This document shows, in pieces, positions 33,975-44,768 of a stretch of DNA of 59,512 bases. Under the pieces are notes generated by a model. It saw nothing but the letters and a program-made list of their open reading frames with translations. It searched no databases and was not told where the DNA came from. The position numbers were made by a program, and so were the translations under genes. The stretch is from Phycomyces blakesleeanus NRRL 1555(-) (Eukaryota; Mucoromycota; Mucoromycetes; Mucorales; Phycomycetaceae), in the NCBI RefSeq assembly GCF_001638985.1, contig NW_017265165.1, positions 395,032 to 454,543 on the forward strand. Direction: 5' to 3'. Numbering within the stretch: the stretch's first letter is position 1; every line of letters begins with the position of its first letter.

Positions 33975-34782
33975 GTAACCATATTATTTAAATTAAAGAA
34001 AAATAAATATTTATATAATCTAATATAATTGAATAATTTTTAAGCCTTCTCTTACTAGTGAAATACCGTAAACACGCATTTCTTTTTAGGATTCTATCGT
34101 ATTGGAAGTATTTATATATTATAATATATGAAAGGGTTTGTTATTATATTAATTATGTAGTAGCTTGTATATTAGATTAGACTATATATTGTCAAGCCAT
34201 ACATATTATAAGCAAGAAGCTTTTTTTTTTAAATAAAAACAATTTTTCTAAAACAATCCCTATAAAAATATTTGAAATGAAGTGCAAGAAGTATTGCAGT
34301 AGTATGGCATGTGTGAATCCTATAGTTTAGCCATGCATAATTGTCCAATAAAAGTGTTTAGATTCGGAAGACAGTATACATAAATCCTGTTTCTTCTGTT
34401 AAATGATCCAATAGAATATCATTATTTCATTAGACAGTTTTCTCTATAAAGTAATCCAATAGAATTCTACTATTTCAGTAGACAGTTTTCTATCAAAAAT
34501 AGATTTTTTATTGGAATCTCTGTTTCAAATCAAGTTTAATTTAATGTAACATCCAAAAAAAAAGATGCCATAATTTGATTATTCTCTCTGCGATTAAATA
34601 GTTTAAAAGAACCTTACATCTCTATATGGATCATTATAAGTTCAGAAGTTATATGGACAACTCACAGGTAATATAACATATTGCAAATGGAATCTATAAA
34701 TGCCAAATTCCAGAATTTAATTATTCTGTCACTCAGAATTTCCCATACTATCGCATATGTGTAGAAATCTAATTCCCCAGTA
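33975..34782. other. Non-coding right end of C1
   Basis: AT-rich. ATCCAATAGAAT with GTTTTCT nearby recurs at about 34410 and 34450, possibly subterminal repeats. No gene recognised. Confidence 0.4.
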
Positions 34783-35654
34783 TTACCTCTACGACTGCAC
34801 CTATAACGACCTATGCCACTTATGCTCCAACCAACCAACAACCTTTCCGACTGCAACAATTTGTAGACTCATCCTTAAGTCGAGCAGCACCTATCAAAGG
34901 CAATGAACCACTCCCCCCATCCACCTTTCCTTTACAGTCCTTAAAAGAATCAACAATGAGTGATATTGATTATCCTCAATTGTTAGATTATTATAAAATC
35001 GCCTATGTCATGCCTAATCTCATTTCTTACTACAATGCCAGATTGTCACAATATTTTGTAAATGACCGAATCACAAAATTGAAATCAATTGATCTCCTTG
35101 GCCAAACATATATTGGGAACAACAGTTCTGGTAAGCGCGGGTCACTCGTTCAAGCTTTCTTCCGTAGCAGCAATGGCCGAACTTCAAGCCTATATACCGG
35201 ACAAATTCAGTATCTTTTTATACATTCATTTACTCTGCCTCCTCATCCAAACCACCGAGCATCAACATTACATCAAGACCAGCATGTTTTTGCATACATC
35301 CGATGGTATAATTCGACAAATGACAATGAACACAGAGATGAAGGTATTGCAATCTGCTTGCCAGAATTCTCTGCTGATAATTATCACAGCATCTTGCCCG
35401 TACATCGCATACACTTAGAGGTCGCAACTGCTGTAGATGTAACTGATATGAACGAAGAAAGAATGCTGGTCATTCCTATGCCAAAAAAATACTATGCCTG
35501 AAGCCTTTATGAATAATTATGCACTATGATTTTTTATGAGAATAATTAAATAAAAAACAAAGAACAAGTAATGTCTCTTTATGTATTTTTTTGGTTATTT
35601 AAAGTATAAGACGTTATGAATGAAGAAAAAAAGAACAAAAAATATAAACTTTAT

Positions 35655-36825
35655 TTAGGGCCCGTTTCTAAGAGTCCACTGAGGAAACTGTGACGCAATT
35701 GCATCAGGGACTGGTCCTTCAACGGTTTTGCCAAAAGCACGTGACAGCAATTGATGACTATTTAAGCCTAAATCAGCTACCACTTTGTTGTCAACAAGTG
35801 TGATGAAGTGGTTGTACTATATTAAAGACATTAATATTTTATTCAGTATAATACAATATAATATATTAACCAAATTAAATATTTCAACTTTAAAAAAACT
35901 AATTACCTCATCATTTCTCCAATCTGGACGACGAAGACGAAGCCCACTATAAGAAACATGAGGCGAAGTGCCATCGTCTGACTCACCAACAGACATAGCC
36001 TCTTCTATAATGAGACCAGAGCAATCTCTTTTTATCTCGTCATCAATAGCAGTCTTGTTAGACTGGTACGCTGTTTTGCAACGTTTCAAGTGCTGTTGAA
36101 AATATTAAATTAGTTTTCTTTTTTTGCTTTAAATTAATGACTTAGATAAGAATTATTCAAATAATAAATAAATAAAGTATAACTTACCTCCTTTTTGCGG
36201 CTACTCCTTCTGTTGCGAGCATTGTCTGACTTCTTTTTAGCCTGAGACTTATTAGCTGCATGCTTTCTGCTAGTGAAGTTCGTGTAGACAAAGTCACAAA
36301 CATCACTTTTTCTCAGTCCTGCTCCTACGAAATTTCTTTCCAAGTAGGCAATGAGGTTTTCTGTCAACTCAGTGTTTGGCAACTCGTTGAAGTTGACAGC
36401 CGTGTTCCACCTTGGCTTGCCATTGTTGGCTTGAATTTCAGCCAAATGTTTTGACTTGAACTTAGGGTCCCACAAATGCTCCCGAAGAAGTCTCTATTGA
36501 ATCTTGGTAAGTTATTAAAAATATAATTTACTATATGTATGATACATACATAGGCTTTTGTTTTGTTGACTGATTTTGCATCAGAAGCCATGGTGGGAGA
36601 ACCAGCTACATTCATTTCCATGCTCACAGGAGCAACAGCATGCACTAAAGTCATCGGCTGACTCTGCAAAACAGCAGACACAGGAGTGTTCGAAGTTTTT
36701 GCTTTGATATCAGCAACATCTTTCATGACAGTAGTCATGTCACAACGCAAGATGGCAAGAGAGTTTGTCATCTCTCTCTCAGCAGGAGTGCGTCGAGTGG
36801 GATAGCTTTCATTTTGGTTAGACAT
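35655..36825 (-). CDS. Accessory gene of C0
   Basis: Exon 1 from ATG 36825 (MSNQNESYPTRRTPAER.., heptad-like LAILRCDMTTVMKDVADIKAK). Exon 2 LWDPKFKSKHLAEIQANNGKPRWNTAVNF..NFTSRKHAANKSQAKKKS, with a basic cluster RNRRSSRKK. Exon 3 LKRCKTAYQSN..EAMSVGESDDG..LRRPDWRNDE. Last exon FITLVDNKVV..FPQWTLRNGP, TAA at 35655. Introns are GT...AG. No stop seen, so this is the best-preserved accessory gene and a good reference for the family. Convergent with its transposase. Inferred nuclear and DNA-binding; no named domain recognised. Confidence 0.8.
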
Positions 36826-37548
36826 ATTCTATTAATTTAAAAATATAAGTTCAAATATGTATTAACTGTTAATGCTTTTATATTCTTTGAATAAATTTCT
36901 ATTATACACTACAATTATATTTATTATCAAACATACCAAAATAAAAGACAGAAAAAGATGGGGAGATAGAGAGAGAAAGTGTGAGTATAAGTAAGAATAA
37001 TTGTAAGAGTGCGTGAGCAAGGGTGAGTACGATTGTAGCAAAAATGTATATTTATATTTCCAAAAAAAAGATGTCTAGTCTTAATTGATCTTGGTTAAAA
37101 GAATATATCTAAAGTAACTTCTTGTACACACACTGTGTAAATTGATACAAAGATTGCTTTTAGATACTACACCATTATATCTATTATGCTTTTTGAATAT
37201 TTTTTTGAGTTTCATTTTTTTTAATTACCTATTTTGTTTTTTTTGTATTTTATTTACTTATTTTTTTTATTTTTCCATATTTTTCTATATTTTTCCTTAT
37301 CGACCATTTTCTTTTCTTTTCTTTCTCTTTCTGATTTTTGTTATAACTGTGAATTTTACTGGTAAAATACATTCTTCTTAAAAATACTTCTGTACAGACA
37401 ACAATAAGATTAACACATTCTGTTGTCATAGATACATATATACTCTCTTAGTGTTTTACTATATTCGCAAACTTTTTTGGTAACATATCTTCTTTTTTTT
37501 AAAGCAATTCTTTTCTTCAAATGTAACTAAATAATAATTATTATTTCA

Positions 37549-37994
37549 GTTGTCATAGATACTAGCGTGTTTTTTCTTTCTGATGTATTCTCTTTACAAT
37601 GGCCATCCGGATTAGTCCAGGTTAGTAACTATACTTCATGTCGTCATCCTATAAAATTATTCTGACTTTTCTCCTTCTTTTTTATAGACAATATCACCAA
37701 AAATATTCCCTACAATTAAACAAGACCATCAACACGGTAATATTTTATTTTTTATTTACTTTTAATATTTATCTGACAGAATATAATTTTTATTACAGAT
37801 GAATGTTCATCTGCCAAACACGCAATGAATCAAGAACCTCTATCTCTTGGCGCCATCATTGACATGGTAAGACTTCTTCTTTTATTCTCTTAATATGTTT
37901 GATAGTATTATTTATACTGTATATTAATATATGTTTTTTACTAAAGGTTATATCAACTCTTGACAAGTACTATCTAGGTCTACAAATAAATTGA
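37549..37994 (+). CDS. Micro-exon gene of C0
   Basis: Exons: one ending 37620 (..FLSDVFSLQWPSGLVQ), 37688-37736 (49 nt, TISPKIFPTIKQDHQH), 37799-37866 (68 nt, DECSSAKHAMNQEPLSLGAIIDM), 37947-37994 (VISTLDKYYLGLQIN, TGA). Three introns with GT...AG and compatible phases. The 49- and 68-nt exons equal those of B1, and the proteins share WPS.L, ISPKIF.T, DHQHDE and LDKYYL.LQIN, so substitutions preserve the frame. Earlier exons and the start codon are unresolved. Unknown small protein; divergent from the accessory gene. Confidence 0.65.
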
Positions 37995-38851
37995 CTTTCT
38001 TCGGATACATTCATTACATATTCTGTCACCCAATTCACTCAAACTAACTTCTCTATATTATTTTCATTGTTAAAGAAATTATACTTGACGCCATGCCTCG
38101 AACTCTCAAAGTTTTATTTTTATCTTCTTCAGTCATTATATTGTATGTATCCTCAAATTAATATATCACTCACAACATGTAAATATTTAAATACACATCT
38201 AACTTCTCTTCTATTATGTTAAATAGTATCTGTGCTAAAGATAACTACTGAATATGAGGGTTTACAAACATTATATATAAAGCACTGCTTGATTTGAGTC
38301 ATATGAAGGATACCAGTGAAGACGGCCCGAGGCATATAATATTATTCCAATACTATCAACCTAGAATCATTCTATTTTTTCTAATAAATACAAAAATAAA
38401 CTATAATTCAAACTAATAATAATTAAATATCAAGTAATTGGGGGAGCAGATAATATATGACCTCATAATAAAGAGTGTTAATGATTGGCTTATAAGCAAT
38501 AAAATGTCCATGGTTCTAACTATTCACCCAGGGATAGTTCAACAATACACATGCGACGTAGTCCCTGATTATTAACCTTTAACATGGAAACAGATTGTAT
38601 TACAGCAAAAAAACAAAGTTTAAAATAAAGTTATCTTAGTACTCTATTATATACAAAGATATAAAATTACTATTGACCCCAACTTCACTAGTGCTATCGA
38701 ACTTTACACTTGTAGATAGCAGGTCTGTGCACATGTAACCAAATCAGCTTTGGTACCAGTGGAAATAGGCAAAACCCCACTGTAAAATGCGGAATATTCA
38801 CAATAGTATGCCTGAATTTCCCGGTGTGTATTTATTGTTATTTTTCCAGTG
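37995..38851. other. Non-coding right end of C0
   Basis: AT-rich stretch between the micro-exon gene and the terminus. ATGCCTCGA (about 38093) and CGAGGCAT (about 38328) are inverted to each other and may be subterminal repeats. No gene recognised. Confidence 0.4.
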
Positions 38852-39114
38852 TTGGGTGTGGTTGGTGCAGATGATGTTGATGCATTTGTTGTAATTTGGC
38901 AATTGCCCTGAGATGCTAATTGAGATCTGAGATCAGCAATTAGCTTTTCCGCATTAACTAATTGAGCAGTTAATCTAGCAATAGTCGCGGCAAGAGATTC
39001 GAGTTCATTGATATGTTGTTGCAGTGACATGAATTGGGCCTGCATGTTCCCCAGAAATGAGGCGAGATTGGGTGACATTCCCTGCATGATAGAGGATGGC
39101 AGCAATGTTGACAT
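38852..39114 (-). pseudogene. LINE2 ORF1, N-terminal part
   Basis: From ATG 39114 (MSTLLPSSIMQGMSPNLASF) through a coiled coil (LESLAATIARLTAQLVNAEKL) to the C0 insertion. It aligns with LINE1 ORF1 (GNMQGLPTELTSFL.., ENARLTTELDHARTT) and continues in frame at 25458. The 5' leader to about 39300 also resembles that of LINE1. Confidence 0.88.
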
Positions 39115-39307
39115 TTGAGATTGAAAAAATGAAAAGTTGTCGGAATCGGCTGAAATTTTTTCTGCTGATAGATAAGGCAACAGTAGTAATGGATGCAATG
39201 TTTTTGACAATGGATGTATCGTTTTGAACAAGATGTAGGACGGATTGATGAAGCTTTTGTATGGATGCAACCAATTTTTTGTTATGTCTTGTGTAATGAT
39301 AGCTTAC

Positions 39308-39335
39308 GTGAAAGAGAGATTGGGGATGTAGCTCA
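39308..39335 (+). pseudogene. Truncated tRNA-Ala 5' end with upstream flank
   Basis: GTGAAAGAG..GGGGATGTAGCTCA repeats the first 14 bases of the complete tRNA-Ala at 44769 plus its upstream flank. It then changes to unrelated LINE1 3' sequence. It lies at the junction of the LINE1 3' end and the LINE2 5' leader and looks like a long target duplication or the residue of a tRNA gene hit by LINE1. Confidence 0.7.
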
Positions 39336-39670
39336 GGTTCAAGATTATATTTTATTAAAGGAGATAATGCTGGCGATCTATAGATTATATAGCCTCCAAA
39401 GTACAAAAAGAAGATATAAAAAAGTCCTAAGGGATCACAAAAGACAAAAAAAAAAGAGGGGAAAGAGAAGATCAAATCATACTAGCTTCAATGGCTGAAT
39501 CTGCTCTCCACTTTGCAGCTGTGAAAATAGTTGTAACAGTGAAAGGGAGGAGACAGAATTGCAGAACAAAGAACTTTTCAGACAGCAAAGGACAAAAGAG
39601 AAAGAAGAGAGATAAGGGAGTAAAGAACAATGAAAAGTGGAGAGCTATGAAAGAAAAGAAAAAGTCTAAA

Positions 39671-42600
39671 TTATGTCCAAAGAGCACCATGTTTAGTCTC
39701 ATGTGAATAGTTGCCATCAGGATTACATATAACATCTATGTGCCAGAAAATAGTCATCAGTGGTATCCAGTATGCAGGTCGCAGTTCATGAGATGACAAA
39801 GGCAAGGATGTGATGGCAAAATCAATTCTGTGTATCTGATCTTGGTCAGGTTGAGGCAACTGTTCAAATAGTGCCATAGGAACAAGTGGGCAATCCAACA
39901 AATGGTGGCGTGAGGTGTGATCTGATCCACAAGGACATTCCTTTGGTTTGCCTGGTAACCACCCCATTCTCCAACGAATCAAACAGCCACGTTCCACACA
40001 TGAGGCTGGCAAAAACAAGATTGGATCAACTCCAAGAACTGGGCGGCATGCTTGAATGAGAACTTGCGTATTGGACTGGAGAAAGATTGCAAATCCAGCT
40101 TCTCTAATGCTTTCAAAATGATTTTTTACAGCACTAGGGCTTCGAAGTTTGAGTGTTGGAGGGAGATTGGACAGAAGATGGGTTTTTCCCAAGGAGACAA
40201 GTGAAGAATAGACGGTATGATGATGGTGCAAAAGAGACAGAAGGCACTGGGCTGGCAAAAAGCGTGATCTTATACAGAACTTGGCCATAAGAGCATCGGC
40301 ACGAAACTTCATACTTGGCAGATTGCAGATGTGCTTTAACACAATTGTAGAGGACGTGACATGCCCCCCAACGATCATGCGAAGACACTTATCTTGAATG
40401 GACTCCAGCACTTTGATATCTTGTTTCAGTAGAGTGGAGATCGCCAAACCATATTCAAATTTTGGGTGGACAAAGGTCTTATACAATCGTGAACTGAGCA
40501 GCAGAGAAAAACCAGAACGACAAGCACCAACAGAGTTTAGGGTTGCCATTGTAGCAAGTGTACCAGAACGTCTATGAGTGGCAATGGACTTGGAAGAAAT
40601 ACCCTTATTGGCAAAAGGAACACCCAGATAAATAAACAGGTCAGTGGCAGGGAGAACTTGACCATATAAAAGAAGAGAAACTGGCGAGCTTGCACGTGTT
40701 TTGGGATATATAACTTCACATTTGGTGGGGCTCCATCGATATCCAAGAGTAAAAGAGTGGTCTGCAGCAAGGTCTAGCATGGCCTGAACGTCTGAAAGAG
40801 AACCAAAAATAGCTACATCGTTGGCAAAGAGCAGAGAATTGATGGGTGTTGAGAAATGAATATGTCCAAAGCCATCTACACCTGAAGGAGCAAGAAGAGC
40901 ATTATATGCATCCAATGAGGTAGGAGAGGGTGATGGAACATGGGTTGTAGTTTGTGAGTGAGCAACTGTGCGGAGCAATGGGGGCAGGGAGTTGATATAT
41001 ATTGAATACAGATGTGGACTGAGGACAGAACCTTGGAGAACCCCAGTGGCAGGTGAGAATGAGTGTGAAGAAAAGTTACCCAAAAGGACACAAATAGAGA
41101 CATTGTCAAACATGTTAACCAAGAGACCCAAAAGTGCCGGTGGAGTGCAACGTTTTTGTAAAGCATGGCAGATGATTCGTCAATCCACTGTATCATAGGC
41201 AGCCTTGATATCCAGAAATGCAACAACAGGGTAGTGCTTATGACGGTGATAATAGGCTTTCATCAGATCATGGAGACAGAGAGCTTGATCCAAAGCACCA
41301 CGGCGAGGACGAAAACCACCTTGAGCCACATCCAAAGGAGGAGAGTACTTGTGCAACTGGGGGGCTATACACATCTCAAAAAGCTTACGCAGTACAGAGG
41401 TCAAGGAGATTGGTCGGTAGTTTGCCGGGTCAGTTGGACTACCCTTCTTGAAGATTGGGAAGATCTGGGCTTGGCGCCACAAACTTGGAACATATGACCA
41501 TTGCCAGCAAACTGTAAATAATAAAGTAAGAATGGGTGAGACATGTGTTTTTACAGGTTTTAGCATTTCAGCTCTGATATGGTCTGGTCCTGGTGCCTTG
41601 CGGTTAGGCATAAATTGCATGAATTCCTCTACAATTGGTGAGGTAAAGGGAGAGTCATCAGAGGCAAAAGGCACACTGTTACAAGTGGTCATTGGTGCTG
41701 GTGGTCGGGTTGCTGGAAGTATATGTCCACTATATACTGTTGCCAAATAGTCACACATTGTTGCTGCTGCTACGGCTGGTCCATCATCGTGCTGGAAAGT
41801 ATGTTGTGGCTGTCTACAGCGTTTTAACTGCTTTATCTTTGATGTTGCTTTGCTGAAGTCACGTTCCATAGACTGACAAAAGACATGCCAAGACTGACGT
41901 TTTGCTTGCTGAACCTGAGATTGGAATTCGGCCTGTGCATGCTTGTGTTTAGTCCACCAAACAACTTTGTCAATACCTATTGCTAGGCGCCATTTTTTGT
42001 AACATTGGTTACGACGATCTGCTGCTGTTTGCAAAGCTACATTCCAGAAGGATTTCCAATGATTTGGGCGAGAGGGTCGATGTCCAATTGAGCTATTTAA
42101 TGAGTCATAAATGAGTGAATTGAACTCATCAGTGATAGCATCAATGTTAGGTCTAGTGAGTGGTGGATTCTGTACAATGTCTTGCAAGGTGGAAAGGAGG
42201 GAGGTTGAGTTTTGATTGAAGGTATGAGCATAAAGAGCATGGACATCAGGTTCATTGAGGCGTAAGAGGTTCCATGTCTTGCGTAATGGTGGTAGCATAT
42301 TGGTAGAGTGCTGTAGATCATAGGTAAAGGAAAGTGATAAAAGGTGATGATCTGATCCAAGAGACAAGTCAGTAGCAATATGAAGAGAAGGATTGATGAG
42401 TGGCATATTAGTTATAAAGAGGTCAATAATACTGCTGATTTCATAGTTGTTGCAGAAAGAAATATATGTTGGTATGCAAGGTGCAAGATCTGCATTTACA
42501 ACTGATAGAGATCTCTCTTCTATCCAAGAACATAGTGCCAGTCCATGAGAATTTGATGCATAGTCACCAGTAACAGAGCCAAGTCTTGCATTGAAGTCAC

Positions 42601-43630
42601 CACAAAGAATGGTATCATGTGTTAAAGGAATAGAAGAGAGTACATGTAGGACATCATAGGTGGGCATTGTTGTGAATGAGTATTGATTACTGCTGAATCT
42701 GAGAGTAAGACTGAAGGATAAAATAATATCCTCAGCTATTCCAGTCAAACGGATCTCCCTTTATGATATTATCTAATACACAGATCATCATACACATAAT
42801 TGATTATTTTTTATTATCACCATGACATGGGATATACAAATACATATACATTATATATATGGCATCATTATATTTCATCTACATATTTCTTTTATTATAC
42901 AAATACTTAATTGAGAGACTACAACTACAACTATCTAATATTATGAAACATTACCCGAGTATCTGGGTCGGAATACTAAAATATTACCAATAGCATAAAT
43001 GCTCTTCTTTACCAAAACTCTTGGACTGATCTGACTGGAGAAGTATCATATCAATTGGTCTTTCCGGATCTTTCTAGAAGAACAATACTCCTGGAATATG
43101 ACTCATCGTGATAAAGATTACTTAAGCACACACTGAATTACAAATTAGAAAAACATATAAATATCAGTAGATAGTTCCGTGTAGAAAGACAATCGAATTT
43201 TATCATTCTTTACTTTTCTTTTGAAATAAACAACCTACACAAGTTCTCACGAATTCTTTCGTCTATATTATATTTTGCTTTATTTTCTCCCCACAACAGG
43301 CATATTTGGTGGAAGATATAAGCATACAATTCTGAGTGAGCCAATTTTGACAGCCAGAGCATATTTGGAGGGCATAGGTATTTGAGTGATGGCATAAGGA
43401 CAGTGAGGTGATATGAGAACAGAAACACCCATAGAGCCCCTATAGGTGCCAGCTACAGGAGACCCATACAAGTGAATTTGTGACCATGATGTGGGAAGAT
43501 GTGAGGGAGAGAGAAGCCATGTTTCTGTAATGAAGAGCATATGTAAGGACTGACAGTGTTGAAGGGTATCTTGAATGGCTCTGGGTTGCAGACCATTGGC
43601 ATTCCATAATCCGATATTGAGATTACTCAT
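39671..43630 (-). pseudogene. LINE1 ORF2: AP endonuclease and reverse transcriptase
   Basis: Start ATG 43630 overlaps the ORF1 stop. Endonuclease: NIGLWNANGLQP, FITETWLL, then after the solo LTR DTILCGDFNARLG and LGSDHHLLSLSF. RT: NRKAPGPDHIRAEML, FKKGSPTDPANYRPISLTSVLRK, QGGFRPRRGALDQAL, VAFLDIKAAYDTVD, GVLQGSVLSPHLYS, NSLLFANDVAIFG. C-terminal Cys/His motif CPCGSDHTSRHHLLDC. Two lesions: the 631-bp LTR at 42668-43298 and an in-frame TGA at 41180-41182 just after AAYDTVD, where an Arg codon CGA is likely. The RT active site reads FANDV rather than FADDV, another damaging or unusual change. Confidence 0.92.
42668..43298 (-). repeat. Solo LTR inside LINE1 ORF2
   Basis: TGTTGT...ACAACA, 631 bp, flanked by the perfect 5-bp TSD GGCAT (42663-42667, 43299-43303). 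Removing it and one TSD joins ..YLPPN to MPTYDVL in frame. Almost identical to the LTR at 54893 and related to the gypsy LTR at 3646. Orientation is inferred from similarity to the latter. Confidence 0.97.
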
Positions 43631-44532
43631 TCAGACATAGTGACTGATGAGCTGCGCTGACGTTTGAACAAAGACCCGCCAGTAGCATTGGTAAGAGTAG
43701 TACGTGTTGGTATTTCATCTTCACTGATCCACCCTTCCTCACAAAAGAAGTGACCAACTGGGATAGCAACGTGTGGGCGCAAGAACTGTAGGGCTTGGAG
43801 ATATCTATCATGGTGAAGCATGGCAGCAGTGTTGGCAAGTTCATGAGTGGACAGAGATGCATACTTGGGATCAGCAACATTATCAGGATCAAGTGGATCA
43901 AATGCGTCCAAAATCTCAACAGAAGCAGTTGTCAGTTTGGCCTTAAATGTATCAGCATACTGGACATGAACAAGGATGCCAATGACACCTCTGGCTGGGA
44001 AGTTAATGTCCAAAAGTTGAGAAGAATCCACACCAAGAGTGCGGAGAGAGGAACGGACTTCTTTGTGCTTAAGGCGTCTTGATCTTGGAATATAAACATA
44101 TTCATAACCTGAAGGACCAGAGGGAAGAGCAAACATACGAACAGAAGCTGCAATACGGCGAGCAGAGGGAACAGTAGACATTTTTGGGGCAGTTACAGGA
44201 AGAGAAACACTGGCTTTAGTAGCCCAAGTGGAGGCTTCCAGACCTGGTTCTTTGTTTTTGTCAGGAGCACCTACTGCGCCGGCTGGGTTCGAAAGTGAAA
44301 TTTCTGAAAAGTTTTTTTCAGGTGCACTCTGAGATCCTAATTGCTTCTGCAGATTAGCAATTGTTGTTCTAGCATGATCTAATTCAGTAGTTAGTCTTGC
44401 ATTCTCTGCTGCAAGTCGCTCCAACTGGTCGGTTCTGTTTTGCACATTCATGATTTGTGCCTGCAATGTTGTCAGGAATGAGGTAAGCTCGGTTGGCAAT
44501 CCCTGCATGTTGCCGATTTGCAAATTGGCCAT
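43627..44532 (-). CDS. LINE1 ORF1 protein
   Basis: Likely start at ATG 44532 (MANLQIGNMQGLP), the position matching the first ATG of LINE2 ORF1. An open frame extends further upstream without ATG. N-terminal coiled coil (LERLAAENARLTTELDHARTT), a Ser/Thr/Pro-rich linker with ASTWATKAS, then a globular part (MFALPSGPSGYEYVYI, LLDINFPARGVIGILV, DAFDPLDP) that could be an RNA-binding fold. It ends SVTMSE with TGA overlapping the ORF2 ATG by 4 bp. Expected role: RNA-binding nucleocapsid of the LINE. About 301 residues, no internal stop. Confidence 0.85.
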   Translation of the reverse strand: MANLQIGNMQGLPTELTSFLTTLQAQIMNVQNRTDQLERLAAENARLTTELDHARTTIANLQKQLGSQSAPEKNFSEISLSNPAGAVGAPDKNKEPGLEASTWATKASVSLPVTAPKMSTVPSARRIAASVRMFALPSGPSGYEYVYIPRSRRLKHKEVRSSLRTLGVDSSQLLDINFPARGVIGILVHVQYADTFKAKLTTASVEILDAFDPLDPDNVADPKYASLSTHELANTAAMLHHDRYLQALQFLRPHVAIPVGHFFCEEGWISEDEIPTRTTLTNATGGSLFKRQRSSSVTMSE

Positions 44533-44768
44533 TGGGATTGAGAATGCAGATGGCGTGATGTTGTCTGATTGAGCTGAAATTTTTTTTGCTGACAGCTGGG
44601 ATACCAAGGACAAGGACTGCACTACTTTTGGCTATGGGAGGTACGTTTTTCGTGATGGATGGATCGTTTTGCGTAAAGATGTTGATGGATGGATACACTT
44701 TATATGTGTATTCGTCAAAAATAAAATTTTGGAACCAGGCAAATAAAATGCTTAAGTGAAAGAGCAGT

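Larger units (their letters stand above)
28179..34782. mobile_element. Tnp2 element C1, inserted in the C0 transposase
   Basis: Starts CACTGCAAAAACAG and ends ..CCCCAGTA. The terminal repeat is poor beyond CACTG/TACTG. The boundaries rest on the TSD TTA (28176-28178, 34783-34785) and on the C0 frame becoming continuous across the junction (..FEKL|TST..). Length 6.6 kb. It carries all three genes in C0 order: transposase, convergent accessory gene, divergent micro-exon gene. Confidence 0.9.
25716..35501 (+). pseudogene. Tnp2 transposase of C0, interrupted by element C1
   Basis: Exon 1 (25716) has CYCTKCSNNQQ..CHNKRARY. Two short exons follow, including an acidic one with EAMGGQTNSP, then a long exon from about 26384. 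Core motifs: LSIDWFQPFNG, LVGLMPGPKEP, CDIPAARKTSGFTAHNSTCACYKC, GTIIDPMHNLFLGT, HLHLHDTIRDFGPVYGYWLFGFERYNG. At 28178 it is cut by C1 (TSD TTA) and resumes at 34786 in frame, ending in SILPVHRIHLEVA..IPMPKKYYA at 35501. Stops: TGA 27587-27589 in place of Trp, and TGA 28121-28123. Confidence 0.9.
25459..38851. mobile_element. Tnp2 element C0, inserted in LINE2 and split by C1
   Basis: Left terminus CACTGGAGAAAT at 25459; right terminus is the complement of CACTGGAAAAATAACAATAAA, ending at 38851. The 3-bp TSD TTG is present at 25456-25458 and 38852-38854. Removing the element rejoins LINE2 ORF1 in frame. Gene order: transposase (plus), accessory gene (minus), micro-exon gene (plus), the same order as B read from the other end. 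Net length without C1 is about 6.8 kb. Confidence 0.94.
39336..44768 (-). mobile_element. LINE1, full-length non-LTR retrotransposon with a solo LTR inside
   Basis: Minus-strand element with a 5' leader (44755-44533), ORF1, ORF2 and a 3' untranslated end rich in T tracts (39670-39336, ending TTTAATAAAATATAATC). Two-ORF structure with apurinic-type endonuclease and RT; no RNase H seen. Its 5' end faces tRNA-Ala, its 3' end abuts a second tRNA-Ala 5' fragment and LINE2. The exact 5' limit is within about 20 bp of 44755. Confidence 0.88.

Noticed and set aside
39491..41750. Plus-strand open frames within LINE1
   Set aside because: Shadows of ORF2 on the opposite strand.
42668..42748. ORF2 start at the MTGIAED frame inside the solo LTR
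   Set aside because: That stretch is LTR sequence; the true ORF2 start is at 43630.
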